The notes under the pieces: generated by a model
What the model was told of the DNA's origin: nothing
What the model saw: only the letters and a program-made list of their open reading frames with translations
Databases searched by the model: none
Shown here: one piece after another, positions 1 through 9,142 of the stretch
How positions within the stretch are numbered: position 1 is the first letter of the stretch
Layout of the letters: each line of letters begins with the position of its first letter
Origin: Lentisphaeria bacterium
Lineage (GTDB): Bacteria; Verrucomicrobiota; Lentisphaeria; Oligosphaerales; Oligosphaeraceae
DNA: 29,066 nucleotides
NCBI GenBank assembly: GCA_016287975.1
Contig: JAEEXV010000143.1
Coordinates: forward strand, 1 to 29,066
Direction: 5' to 3'
Position numbers and translations under genes: made by a program

Positions 1-2
1 CC

Positions 3-1733
3 ACCGGCGCGCCCGTCCCAGGCGGCTCGTTCCGCTACGCCTACGACGGCATCGGCAACCGGACTTCCGCGCAGGAAGGCTCGTCCGCGAACCTCCTGCG
101 CTATAGTGCAAACAGCCTGAATCAATACGCCTCCGTCTTCACGCCTGGCGTGATTCCGATCCGCGGGCGTGCCGACGCCGGCGCCTCCGTGGCGGTCACC
201 GCGACCGTCGCCGGCGTCTCCACGACATACCGCCCCGCCCGCGACGGGCAGGACTTCTCCCTCGACATCCCCGTGGACAACTCGGCCGGGCCCGTCACCG
301 CGCACATCGCGGTGGACGCGGTGCGGCGCGACGGGACCCCCGACCTCGACCTGAGGCGCCGCCTCTCCGGCGACTACGCCGTCCCCGCCGCCGCTGCGGA
401 GGCTCCGACCTACGATGCCGACGGCAACCTGCTCACGTATGATGGCTGGACCTACGCCTGGGACGGCGGGGACCGCCTCGCCTCCGCCACGAGGGGCGGC
501 CTCCGCCTGGAGTTCCGCTACGACTTCATGGGCCGCAGGTTCGAGAAGAAGGTGTACGAAAACAGCGTCCTCGTGAAGCACTCGCTCTTCGTGTACGACG
601 GCTTCAGGCAGATCGCCGAGTACGACGCGCTGGACGGGACCGCCCTCGCGAACACGTACATCTGGCAGCCCGCCGGCCTCGAGGTCCCCCTCCTGCGAAA
701 CGGCGGGGAGTTCTATGTCTCCGACGCCAACAAGAACATCGTCGCGCTGCTCGGGGCGGATGGAGCCGTCACCGACACCTACCTCTACGACCCCTTCGGG
801 AACTGCGCCCACACTGGCGCGTCCGACAACCCGTTCAGGTTCTCGTCCGAATACTTCGACGCGGAGACAGGACTCGTCTACTACAACTACCGGTACTATA
901 GCCCGAGCCTGGGACGGTGGCTGTCCAGGGACCCGATTGGGGAAAAAGTTTCTCGTCATCTTTTAACAATAAATGGGAATGACAATATAAACAACATTGA
1001 TAAATTGGGACTGTTAAAAGAGTGGTGCCATAGTTTTGATATGGGAGATGAACCTGACTTTTTGGTTCCAGAGGATTCTGATCGTTATGGCCGTGTCACT
1101 GATATTCCAGCAATTATGCGCCAAAATAACATGCCTGTTGGAGCTGCATTGATGGAACATTGGTTTTCCGGAAGCGGGTTAAAGTATACTGTCAGAATGG
1201 ACTGGATATTACAATATCAACGCGCACAGAAAGTATATTATAATATTGTAGATAATAAACTTTATGCAAACAATAATGCACAGAAAGCAATTAAAAATAT
1301 GGTCCATACTTATTATCCAGAAGCTGGATCTTTCGGGACTTTTGAAGGGAATATTGAAATACTGCATAATCAACATATTCAGCACCGTTCGGCTGGGGGT
1401 TCATTCTTGGATCCTCTTGACGACTTACTTGCTGCGCTCGGAAGATTTTCTTTTTATGTTTTAGTAAAAGGGAAGTACCTAAAAAATGCTGGTACTTATT
1501 GCATAAATCAGTTTGCTATTTATATACAAGATAGCTATGATTTTAACCATTTTCAGTATCTAGGCAATTGGAATAAAAAAGAGGGCACCGTTTCACGAAT
1601 CGGCATATCTATGTGGACTTTCAATAGTACGTTTAGGAGTTACCAAGCAAAAACTGGGAAAGGAAAAGATTTTAAGGTCTATTCAGACTTGAAAATCCAC
1701 GATGTTCCCGGAGGGTATTTTTCATTTAGATAG
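3..1733 (+). CDS. RHS-repeat protein, 3' end, with AT-rich C-terminal tip (partial)
   Basis: The frame is open from the window edge, so the N-terminus is missing. Visible in order: YD-type repeats (YAYDGIGNRT near 33-62, YDADGNLLTYDGWTYAWDGG near 411-470), with an Ig-like beta-rich insert between them (about 150-370). The RHS-associated core follows (YDPFGN near 787, then YYNYRYYSPSLGRWLSRDPIGE ending near 947). RHS proteins form a hollow shell that encapsulates a variable C-terminal effector. After DPIGE the DNA turns abruptly AT-rich for about 260 codons. This tip keeps the usual post-core ID-x-LGL signature and then has DIPAIMRQ, ALMEHWF, DPLDDLLAALG and DFKVYSDLK. From memory these resemble DUF6402, a family often found beside RHS or type VI loci, but I could not check. 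Whether it is a toxin and what it attacks are unknown. The stop codon overlaps the ribosome-binding site of the next gene. Confidence 0.9.
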   Translation, partial: TGAPVPGGSFRYAYDGIGNRTSAQEGSSANLLRYSANSLNQYASVFTPGVIPIRGRADAGASVAVTATVAGVSTTYRPARDGQDFSLDIPVDNSAGPVTAHIAVDAVRRDGTPDLDLRRRLSGDYAVPAAAAEAPTYDADGNLLTYDGWTYAWDGGDRLASATRGGLRLEFRYDFMGRRFEKKVYENSVLVKHSLFVYDGFRQIAEYDALDGTALANTYIWQPAGLEVPLLRNGGEFYVSDANKNIVALLGADGAVTDTYLYDPFGNCAHTGASDNPFRFSSEYFDAETGLVYYNYRYYSPSLGRWLSRDPIGEKVSRHLLTINGNDNINNIDKLGLLKEWCHSFDMGDEPDFLVPEDSDRYGRVTDIPAIMRQNNMPVGAALMEHWFSGSGLKYTVRMDWILQYQRAQKVYYNIVDNKLYANNNAQKAIKNMVHTYYPEAGSFGTFEGNIEILHNQHIQHRSAGGSFLDPLDDLLAALGRFSFYVLVKGKYLKNAGTYCINQFAIYIQDSYDFNHFQYLGNWNKKEGTVSRIGISMWTFNSTFRSYQAKTGKGKDFKVYSDLKIHDVPGGYFSFR

Positions 1734-1747
1734 GAGAGACACTTTTG
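1732..1747 (+). promoter_or_regulatory. Ribosome-binding site deciding a TTG start
   Basis: AGGAGAG (1732-1738) lies six bases before TTG at 1745. There is no ATG nearby in that frame. The site overlaps the stop codon of the RHS gene, so the two genes are likely translationally linked. Confidence 0.6.
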
Positions 1748-2164
1748 CAAAAGAACGGACTTATAAGCCTTGTCCATCACATCTTGCGACACAAAATTAA
1801 ATATTTATCTTTTTTTTGTTTTTTTGCCATGGTTATATGGGTGTTAAATATTGAATTATTATATAATGAATTCATAAGTCCGATATCGCCTTATAAGATT
1901 GAAGTGAGATTCAAATTGTATACAATTTTAGTGTATCAGTATGCTCAAGGACGGCCAGCAACAATCTATCTAAAAGACAAACAAGGAAAGGTTATTTATA
2001 AAGAAAAAAAAGATATGAACGGAGATGACATCGAATGTGGATTCGTTTTTAGTGATGATATAAAATGGGATACTGATAAAGTTATTATTAATATATGCAT
2101 AGATAATCACGTTTGGTATTATAACGGAATAATACGACCATCTCTATATTATGAAAAAAGATAA
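1745..2164 (+). CDS. Small AT-rich membrane protein, candidate immunity protein of the RHS tip
   Basis: This encodes 139 aa starting at TTG, supported by a well-spaced AGGAGAG. One hydrophobic segment (about residues 20-42, rich in F, I, L and W) follows a basic N-terminus. It is followed by a beta-strand-rich domain of about 95 residues with no family I recognise. The topology suggests a single membrane anchor with the domain outside the cytoplasm. It begins 12 bases after the RHS gene and shares its AT-rich composition, unlike the GC-rich genes on either side. In polymorphic toxin loci, the small gene directly after the effector tip usually encodes its cognate immunity protein, and the pair moves as a cassette. 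That role is inferred from position and composition only. It could instead be an unrelated hypothetical protein. Confidence 0.7.
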   Translation: MQKNGLISLVHHILRHKIKYLSFFCFFAMVIWVLNIELLYNEFISPISPYKIEVRFKLYTILVYQYAQGRPATIYLKDKQGKVIYKEKKDMNGDDIECGFVFSDDIKWDTDKVIINICIDNHVWYYNGIIRPSLYYEKR

Positions 2165-2891
2165 TAAAAACGGTATTCCTTTTTGCATTCTTCTTGCCAT
2201 GAGTCTATTTCGCCTTGCCATCCTGTCTGCGGCATTGGGGCTGCTGCCGGTTTCGGCGCAGAGCCTTTCGGTGGCTCCCGCAGAGGCATGCCTGGGGCGC
2301 TTCCCGGCGTGGGAGGCCCGTCAGTGCGTCTTCACGGTGCGGAACACGGGGGCGGGGGCGGCGCGTCTGCTGCGGGCGCGCTCGTCGTGCGGGTGCCTGT
2401 CAGCGGAGTTCCGGCCTTGTTCGCTTGCCCCCGGGCAGGAGACGACGCTGGCGGTGACGGTTCCCGCCAACTCCGTCTCGGGCGAGTTCCGCAAGACGCT
2501 GTTCCTGGAGACGGACGCGCCAGGCCAGGAGTTCCTGAAGCTGACGGTCTCCGGCACGGCGGTCCCGGCGGTGGAGGTCGAGCCGAAGCGCGAGGTCTAC
2601 CTTGGACGGCTTGAGGCGGGGAAGACGCGGAATTTCTCGTTCCGTCTCGTGCCTGCAAGCCCCGGCATGTCGCTGCGCCTCCTTCCGGCGGATGACGCGG
2701 ACGGGCGGGCGGACGCCACTCTTTTGCGCAACGGCGACTCCACCTTCACGCTGGAACTGGTCTTCACTCCCGACGCGTCCCGGCGATACGTTGCGATCAG
2801 GCGGAGAATCGCCATAGAAGAGTGGAGACATGACATTCCGCCGCTGACCCTGGCCATCCTGTTCTCCACGGAGAGGAGCGCCGGGCAATAG
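2151..2891 (+). CDS. Exported DUF1573-like (ASH/Ig-like) protein
   Basis: This encodes 246 aa from ATG 2151, which overlaps the previous gene by 14 bases. A start at ATG 2199 (230 aa) is equally plausible, because it begins a compact signal peptide (MSLFRLAILSAALGLLPVSA) and GC-rich codon use resumes there. Neither start has a clear ribosome-binding site. The mature part has a beta-sandwich pattern including FTVRNTG, a Cys pair in SSCGCL, LAPGQ and a GEFRKTLFLETD strand. This is the usual signature of DUF1573, periplasmic or surface proteins common in Bacteroidetes and PVC bacteria with no defined biochemical role. A second beta-rich repeat follows (about residues 145-240, starting near KREVYLGRLEAGK). 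The N-terminal 16 codons of the longer form are AT-rich and may come from the neighbouring cassette. Confidence 0.75.
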   Translation: MKKDNKNGIPFCILLAMSLFRLAILSAALGLLPVSAQSLSVAPAEACLGRFPAWEARQCVFTVRNTGAGAARLLRARSSCGCLSAEFRPCSLAPGQETTLAVTVPANSVSGEFRKTLFLETDAPGQEFLKLTVSGTAVPAVEVEPKREVYLGRLEAGKTRNFSFRLVPASPGMSLRLLPADDADGRADATLLRNGDSTFTLELVFTPDASRRYVAIRRRIAIEEWRHDIPPLTLAILFSTERSAGQ

Positions 2892-2977
2892 ACCTGGGAG
2901 AACGACATGCGCCCTGGGCCAGACATATGCTGGTCAGCATCACTTGAAACACGTGTTTTGGCGACGGCTCAGCCTGC
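2892..2977. other. Convergent intergenic gap with two short palindromes
   Basis: The stops of the + strand DUF1573-like gene and the - strand symporter gene face each other across this gap. It contains ATGCTG-GT-CAGCAT near 2927-2940 and the 12-bp palindrome AAACACGTGTTT at 2947-2958. Neither makes a convincing intrinsic terminator, since there is no long GC stem with a U-tract. Confidence 0.3.
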
Positions 2978-4489
2978 TTATTTCCCCTTTCCGCTCCAGA
3001 CGGTCAGGCCATCCAGGGGCTTCTGCGGCCTGGGCCAGAGGAAGCTGATGAGCCATGCGAAGAGGCAGAAGGCGAGATTGACGATCGTGCCCGTCCAATA
3101 GGAGTGCACGGGAATCGCGACGGCCTTCGGCAGCCATCCCAGGCTGTTCGCGCCGAGGTATAGATTGAGCAGGAAGCAGAGCACGATGGCGACGACCGTC
3201 GCCTGGTAGTGGATCCGCGTGGAGAGGAAGCCGCAGAGGAAGATCCCGAAGAAGGCGCCGCCGACCACCGAGAAGATGGTCGTCTGCATGTCAATGACGC
3301 TCTCCTGCGAGTGCATCCTGGTGAAGCCCAGTGCGCAGAGGATCATCCACGCGCCGCAGGCCACCCCCACCAGATGCGCGAGCCGCAGATAGTGCGCCTC
3401 CGGGCGCCCCGGCCGAAAGCGCCGGAACAGATTGGTGACGGCGACCGTGGAGATCGCATTGATGGAGGAGTCCAGCGAGGACATCGCCGCCGCGAAGACC
3501 CCCGCCAGCACCAGCCCCTTCACCCCCACCGGAAACTGCGTGCGGATGAAATGCGGGAAGACCTGCTCCGCCGCCACCCCCGCCAGCGCCGGATCGGGAT
3601 GCAGATGGTAGAACGACCACAGCAGCGTTCCGATGAGAAAGAACAGCAGCCAGGTCGGCATGGAGGTCAGCGCGCCCACGACGGCGCCCCGGCGCGCCTC
3701 CCGCAGGTTCCGCGCCGCCTGATAGCGCTGGATCACATGCTGGCTGGTGGTGAAGTTCCCGACGCTTGCGATCACCCCCAGGATCATCATCGTCCAGAAT
3801 GTGCGCTCGCTCAGGTTGAAGCCCATCGGCCCCACCGAGAACTTCCCGTTGTCCCACGCGGTCTGGAAGGCGTCCCGCCAGCCGAGTTTGACCAGCACCA
3901 GCCCGATGCAGAAGAAGCCGCCCAGCCACAGCACGCCCGCCTGTACCACATCGGTCCAGACCACCCCCTCGAAGCCCCCGATGACCGTGTAGGCGGCGAT
4001 GGTCCCGCCCAGCACGACAATCACCCACGCCAGCGAGAAGCCGGTCAGGGAATGGATCGCCACTCCGACGATGTAGAGGACGATGCCCAGCCGGATGAAC
4101 TCGCTCAGCAGGAACAGCGCGACGCCGTAGATGCACGCGAGCGTCCCGAAGCGCCGGTCGAGGTAGTCGAAGATGGTGGTCATGCCGGAGCCGCGCACAA
4201 ACGGGATGAAGAAGAGCACGGCCACCACCATCCCGACCGGCCACGTCAGATAGTTGATCGCCATGCGCCAGTCGAGCGCGAAGGCCGCGGCGGGGAAGGC
4301 CAGGAAGGTCACCGAACTGATCGTGGTGCTCATCATGCTCAGCCCCAGCACCCACCCTGGATAAGCGCGCCCCCCCACGAAATAGTCCTCTGTGCTCTTG
4401 CTGCGCCGCGAAAAGTACACCCCGATCGCGAGCATCCCGAGGAAATACAGGCAGATGATGCCCAGGTCTATGGCGGAAAGGCTGTTCAT
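2978..4489 (-). CDS. Sodium:solute symporter (SSS family)
   Basis: This encodes 503 aa with roughly 13 hydrophobic segments, the normal size and topology for the SSS family (SGLT, PutP, NanT-like SSS), which import solutes with Na+ through the inner membrane. The N-terminus has the typical STEDYFVGGR motif after the first helix, then ASxxSxxTFL-like residues. The LeuT-fold sodium-site helix is recognisable as AAAMSSLDSSINAIS near residues 335-348. The substrate cannot be read from sequence; a sugar or sugar acid is likely from context. It is the last gene of a - strand operon (oxidoreductase, pseudopilin, glycosidase-like protein, symporter). Its start lies nine bases after the preceding stop and has no strong ribosome-binding site, which suggests translational coupling. 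It probably imports the product released by the upstream hydrolase. Confidence 0.9.
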   Translation of the reverse strand: MNSLSAIDLGIICLYFLGMLAIGVYFSRRSKSTEDYFVGGRAYPGWVLGLSMMSTTISSVTFLAFPAAAFALDWRMAINYLTWPVGMVVAVLFFIPFVRGSGMTTIFDYLDRRFGTLACIYGVALFLLSEFIRLGIVLYIVGVAIHSLTGFSLAWVIVVLGGTIAAYTVIGGFEGVVWTDVVQAGVLWLGGFFCIGLVLVKLGWRDAFQTAWDNGKFSVGPMGFNLSERTFWTMMILGVIASVGNFTTSQHVIQRYQAARNLREARRGAVVGALTSMPTWLLFFLIGTLLWSFYHLHPDPALAGVAAEQVFPHFIRTQFPVGVKGLVLAGVFAAAMSSLDSSINAISTVAVTNLFRRFRPGRPEAHYLRLAHLVGVACGAWMILCALGFTRMHSQESVIDMQTTIFSVVGGAFFGIFLCGFLSTRIHYQATVVAIVLCFLLNLYLGANSLGWLPKAVAIPVHSYWTGTIVNLAFCLFAWLISFLWPRPQKPLDGLTVWSGKGK

Positions 4490-4498
4490 GGAAGTCGG

Positions 4499-6943
4499 CT
4501 AACGTCGGCGCAGACGGTCGAAGGGACACCCGGGGACGAGATACGGCGTGCCGTCCTCACGCAGATCCACCACCCCGTCCTGCGTGCGTCCCGGGCGGTA
4601 CACCGCCTCGTAGATGACGAGGCCGGCCAGGCGCGGATCCCGTTCCGCCGCCGCGAGGAAGGCGGGGTTGAGGTCGTGCCCCTGCTCCAGATACGCGGTC
4701 ACGTAGACGGGCTTGCCCGCCGCCGCCGCCGCGTCCTTGACGGCGGCGGCGTTCCAGGGCGCATACACTCCCCAGTTGAAGTCCTTGACCACCGCCTCGT
4801 CGCAGAGCGCCAAAAGCGCCTTCCAGTCCGGAAGAATCTTGGGATTCGCCCAGAAGCCGAGGGACGGGAAGGTGACGTCCAGCGTCGGCGTCGCCTGGAA
4901 GTCGTGGAACTGGACGGAGAGGCGGCGGCCGCTCGCGTGCAGCAGTTCCGCCGCCTCCTTCACGAACTCCGTGAAGAAGGCGCCGCGGATGCGCATGACC
5001 TCAAAGGGGTCGCAGCCCTCCTCCATCGGGCGCCCGTGGCGGCGGCGGTATTCGGCGGCGACGGGGGCGTTGAAGCCGTATTGGGTGAAGTCGGGGACGC
5101 CGCTGGAGTGGCTCATCAGGCGCAGGTCCACGCCGTCGCACCCCATGTCGATGAACTCCCGGATCCGCCGCAGCCAGTAGGCGCGCACCTCCGGGTAGGC
5201 CTCGCAGAAGTCCCCTCGCACATATTCATCCTTGCCGCGCGCGATTCCCAGCAGCGTCGCGCGCTTCCACCCCTCGTCCCAGTAGTAGGGGCCCAGTTCG
5301 TTGAACTCGAAGCCGTTCTCCGCGAAGCCGTATTTCCGGGTGAGGATGCCGGGGCGGACCGTGGCCGTCGCCGTCAGCGGCAGCGCCGCGCCCTGCGCGT
5401 CATAGCCCGTCACGAAGGATTCCGACCAGGGGATCAGCCGACACGCCTCGGCGTCCGCGTCCAGTTGCACCGCCAGATAGGGCGCCTTCGTCGAGAAGCC
5501 GCGCACCGTGACCACCCGGCACAGTTGCGGCGCCGGAAACAGCGGCTGCCCGTTGGCGTCCCGCAGCAGCCGCCGTTCCAGGCGGCACTCGAAGCGCAGT
5601 TCCCCGTTCAAGGGCGCATACGAGGCGTTGTCCTGGCTGGTGAAGAGCGTGACGGAGCGCACCGGACGCGCCTCGATCTCCTCAGGGGAGAGCGCCGGCC
5701 AATCCGCCCGCACCTCCATGCGGAGGCGCTTGTCCAGCCCCTCGCGCCCGGGTTTCCGCCCCAGCAGGAACACCAGTTCGAGGCGCTCCAGCGGCACCTC
5801 GGCCCGCGCGGGGACGGACTTCCGGCGCACCCGCATCTCCGGATGCGCGACAAGGAACGGGTCCAGCCCCACGGCACGCCCGCCCACGCACTCCAGCCAG
5901 TTGCGCCCGGAGGGCGGCGTCACGCCATGCGGAACCGTATGCGTGCCGCCCCCCTCGTATGGCTTGAACTGCACGAAGACCTCCATCCCCGCCTCCTTGG
6001 CCGCCTGCACCGCGACCTTCAGCGGCTCGCCCAGGTTCTTCCGGGAGGCCTCCAGATGATTGTTCTTCAGCCACGGGGCGATGCTGACCGAATAGTCCGT
6101 CCCCCCCGGCGGCGGCGCCACGATGTAGATGCGCCGAAACCCCTGCTCCGCCAGGAAACGCATCTTCGCCGCCAGAATCCCGGGCGTCAGCGGAAAGCAG
6201 ATCATGTCATAGTCCAGATCCATGACGATGTGCACCGGACGCGAATAGCCCTGCAGCAGCGCGCCCGGCGCGACTGTCCGCGCCGCTTCGTCCTCCGCCT
6301 CCCGCCAGCTCACCGCCAGCGTCGGCTTCAGGAATGCGCCGCCATGCTCCTTCGTCAGATAGTCGTCCCCCTGCCCCGCCGGCCCCGCCCACTTCAGGAC
6401 GACGCCGCAGTTCGCCTCCGGGCGCGCGACCCACTCCTGCACCGCCCGCGTCAACTCCGCGCCCCCGAAGCACGTGGGGCCCTTGCTGTACGGACGCCGA
6501 TCCGCGCCGACGCCGATCGGGACGCCCGTAAAACTCCCCAGCGCCCGCTCCTGCGGCTTCGCCGCCTCGTACGCCTTCCAGGTGGCGTCCTTCTCGCTCC
6601 ACCGCCAGCCCGCCAGCGCATACGCCTCGACGCGCCCCGCGTTGGCGTCGACCAGTTGCAGGCGCAGTTCGGCGGAGAGCACCTTCGCCGTCTTCGGAAT
6701 CGCCGACAAATCCCAGCGCAGCAGCCCGTGGCTCACCGGCGACACCACCGGCGCCTTGTATTCCGGACCGTATTTGCGGACGCGCATCGCCCGCCCGCCT
6801 CCCTGCGGGCGGGAACTGAAGTTGACGTGCTGGTTGATCTCCGTGTCATCCGAGCACACCACCTGCGTAATATGCGTTTCGGACGCCGCCAGCGCGCCCG
6901 CCGCGGCCAGCGCCGCCAGCCATCCAGCCCGCCATCCCGTCAT
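4499..6943 (-). CDS. Exported DNRLRE-domain protein with glycosidase-like TIM barrel
   Basis: This encodes 814 aa, with GGGAGG six bases before the ATG. A signal peptide covers residues 1-20 (MTGWRAGW, then an Ala/Leu run ending GALA-A). Residues about 25-215 look like a DNRLRE-type beta-sandwich: hydrophobic LLRWDLSAIP, SAELRLQLV, then LTRAVQEWV, GVVLKWAG and PTLAVSW, an order typical of that domain. From about residue 230 a TIM-barrel-like region follows (IVMDLDYDM, GFRRIYIVAPPPGG, EVFVQFKPYEGGG, GCDGVDLRL, then a GFNAPVAAEYRRRHG segment). It resembles family-10-like (GHL) glycosidase-related proteins. Acidic residues that could be catalytic are present, but I cannot assign them. It likely acts on an extracellular polysaccharide whose product is taken up by the adjoining symporter. 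No substrate can be inferred. Confidence 0.75.
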   Translation of the reverse strand: MTGWRAGWLAALAAAGALAASETHITQVVCSDDTEINQHVNFSSRPQGGGRAMRVRKYGPEYKAPVVSPVSHGLLRWDLSAIPKTAKVLSAELRLQLVDANAGRVEAYALAGWRWSEKDATWKAYEAAKPQERALGSFTGVPIGVGADRRPYSKGPTCFGGAELTRAVQEWVARPEANCGVVLKWAGPAGQGDDYLTKEHGGAFLKPTLAVSWREAEDEAARTVAPGALLQGYSRPVHIVMDLDYDMICFPLTPGILAAKMRFLAEQGFRRIYIVAPPPGGTDYSVSIAPWLKNNHLEASRKNLGEPLKVAVQAAKEAGMEVFVQFKPYEGGGTHTVPHGVTPPSGRNWLECVGGRAVGLDPFLVAHPEMRVRRKSVPARAEVPLERLELVFLLGRKPGREGLDKRLRMEVRADWPALSPEEIEARPVRSVTLFTSQDNASYAPLNGELRFECRLERRLLRDANGQPLFPAPQLCRVVTVRGFSTKAPYLAVQLDADAEACRLIPWSESFVTGYDAQGAALPLTATATVRPGILTRKYGFAENGFEFNELGPYYWDEGWKRATLLGIARGKDEYVRGDFCEAYPEVRAYWLRRIREFIDMGCDGVDLRLMSHSSGVPDFTQYGFNAPVAAEYRRRHGRPMEEGCDPFEVMRIRGAFFTEFVKEAAELLHASGRRLSVQFHDFQATPTLDVTFPSLGFWANPKILPDWKALLALCDEAVVKDFNWGVYAPWNAAAVKDAAAAAGKPVYVTAYLEQGHDLNPAFLAAAERDPRLAGLVIYEAVYRPGRTQDGVVDLREDGTPYLVPGCPFDRLRRR

Positions 6944-6971
6944 CGGTCGCCTCCCGCTTTCCCCCGCGCCG

Positions 6972-7733
<762 letters not shown>

Positions 7734-7772
7734 GGTAGGGCTCCTTGGAATGTGTGCTTAAGAAAAGACAGT

Positions 7773-9008
7773 CTATGCGAAGGAGATGTAGCCTTCGGCG
7801 TTGTAGCGCAGCCGCAGCTGCCGTCCCTCCGTGGCGGAGAGGTCGGCGGCGATGCACAGGGCGTTGCTCAGATACCCCGCATACGGGCCCTGGACGGGAG
7901 TGTACGATGGATCCTTCATCATGCGGAGCAGTTCCAAGGCGTGGTTGACGTCGCCGCCATTATGGCCGCCGCAGGCGGTGGGATCGATGGCGATGGGGAA
8001 ATGCTCGGTGCGCCCCGTCAAGGTCTCATTGACTCCGACGTCGCTCTCGTCAATGTTTCCCCAGATGCGGCCGCGCGTGCCGATGATGTGGATGTTGCGC
8101 CCCGCGCGTTCGCCACGCGTGTTGAAGGCGAGCGTGAAATTGGCGATGACCCCATTGGCATACTGGAGGGAGACGACTTGGTTGTCGAAGACGTCCTTGT
8201 CGATGTTGTAGATGCAGAGGTATTTGCTGTCATCCATGGAAGATTCGAGGATGGCATCGGCGGATGCCTCGTGGAAAGGCGGCTTCCCATAGTAGATGCA
8301 CTGCTCCTGCATGGCGCAGTCGGCGCACTTTTTCGGGAGGGCCGCATTGGGGCGGAAGAGCAATGTGCCGCCGAAGGAGTTGACGGCGACGGGGCGGGCG
8401 CCGACAAACCAGTTGAGGAGATCCATGTCGTGGCTGCATTTTTCCATCATGGAGCCGCCAGACGTGGCGGTGTACCGCCGCCATGGCCCGCGCGCGATCA
8501 CGGAGGAGATGCCGCAGGAAACCAGTTCGTCCGCCTGGATGGAGACGATGTTGCCGATGCGGTCGGCCTCCAGCAATTTATGGATCTTGCTGTAGAATGG
8601 CGTGGAACGAAGGACAAAGCCCAGGAGAATGCGGCCCTGGTGGATGCGGGCGGCCTCCAGAATGCGTTCCGCATCCTCCATGGTATTGGCGATTGGCTTC
8701 TCCAGCGCTATCGGAATGTGCCGCGGCAGCAGGGCCTCGGCAGGCGCACGGTGCAGATGATTTGGCGTGGAGATGACCGCCCCGTCTAGCTCCTTTTCCT
8801 TTTCGCACAATTCCCGCCAGTCCGCATAGCGGCGGATCGGCGCATTCGTGAGTCCGGCGGCGGCCAGGGTGTCTTCCAGATTCTTCTTGCTGGGGTCCGC
8901 GCAGGCGACAATCTCGACCTCGCCGCTGTCATAGAGGGATTTCGCATAGGGGTGGATGCGGCCGCCACACCCAATCAGGGCGACTTTGAATTTGCGCGAT
9001 TTCGACAT
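7773..9008 (-). CDS. Gfo/Idh/MocA-family NAD(P)-dependent oxidoreductase
   Basis: This encodes 411 aa, normal for the family. Residues 9-17 (VALIGCGGR) form the start of a Rossmann fold with its dinucleotide-binding Gly-rich loop. The ACADPS strand end follows, then STPNHLH and the family's catalytic-site motif EKP at 103-105. GGSMMEKCSHDMDLLNW (184-200) carries the usual conserved His/Asp (H193, D194). A Cys cluster (C228, C231, C237, pattern CxxCxxxxxC) is seen in a subset of the family and may bind metal. Such enzymes oxidise or reduce sugars, inositols or amino-sugar derivatives in the cytoplasm. It is first in a four-gene - strand operon and is divergent from an AraC-type regulator across an AT-rich control region. 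The exact substrate is unknown. Confidence 0.9.
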   Translation of the reverse strand: MSKSRKFKVALIGCGGRIHPYAKSLYDSGEVEIVACADPSKKNLEDTLAAAGLTNAPIRRYADWRELCEKEKELDGAVISTPNHLHRAPAEALLPRHIPIALEKPIANTMEDAERILEAARIHQGRILLGFVLRSTPFYSKIHKLLEADRIGNIVSIQADELVSCGISSVIARGPWRRYTATSGGSMMEKCSHDMDLLNWFVGARPVAVNSFGGTLLFRPNAALPKKCADCAMQEQCIYYGKPPFHEASADAILESSMDDSKYLCIYNIDKDVFDNQVVSLQYANGVIANFTLAFNTRGERAGRNIHIIGTRGRIWGNIDESDVGVNETLTGRTEHFPIAIDPTACGGHNGGDVNHALELLRMMKDPSYTPVQGPYAGYLSNALCIAADLSATEGRQLRLRYNAEGYISFA

Positions 9009-9142
9009 GGTTTTCGAAAGATCCTCAAAACGTTTTCAGGACTTTTCCCTATTTTATAACCTATTTCAGAGAAAAACAACTACAGAATTATTATATTAAT
9101 CACGAAAAAGTCAACTTTTGAAGAAAAAGGGACGAAACACCG
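9009..9142. promoter_or_regulatory. Divergent AT-rich control region
   Basis: This 134-base region separates the oxidoreductase operon (leftward) from the AraC-type gene (rightward). It is much more AT-rich than the flanking genes. For the leftward operon a weak promoter can be proposed: -10 TATAAA (complement of 9053-9058), with either TTGTTT at 15 bases or TAGTTG at 18 bases as -35. An inverted repeat AAAAGT-CA-ACTTTT (9106-9119) lies nearer the AraC gene and could be an operator. All of these calls were made by eye. Confidence 0.45.
9025..9038. promoter_or_regulatory. LacI/cre-like palindrome TCAAAACGTTTTCA
   Basis: A perfect 10-bp core AAAACGTTTT with near-symmetric flanks lies 17-30 bases before the oxidoreductase start, just downstream of the proposed -10. 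That is where a repressor of the LacI family typically binds. The half-sites match the general form of LacI-family operators with a central CG. No LacI gene is in this window, so the protein would be encoded elsewhere. Confidence 0.4.

Noticed and set aside
2927..2958. Intrinsic terminator between convergent genes
   Set aside because: The palindromes are short (6-bp arms) and only TTTT follows; too weak to call.
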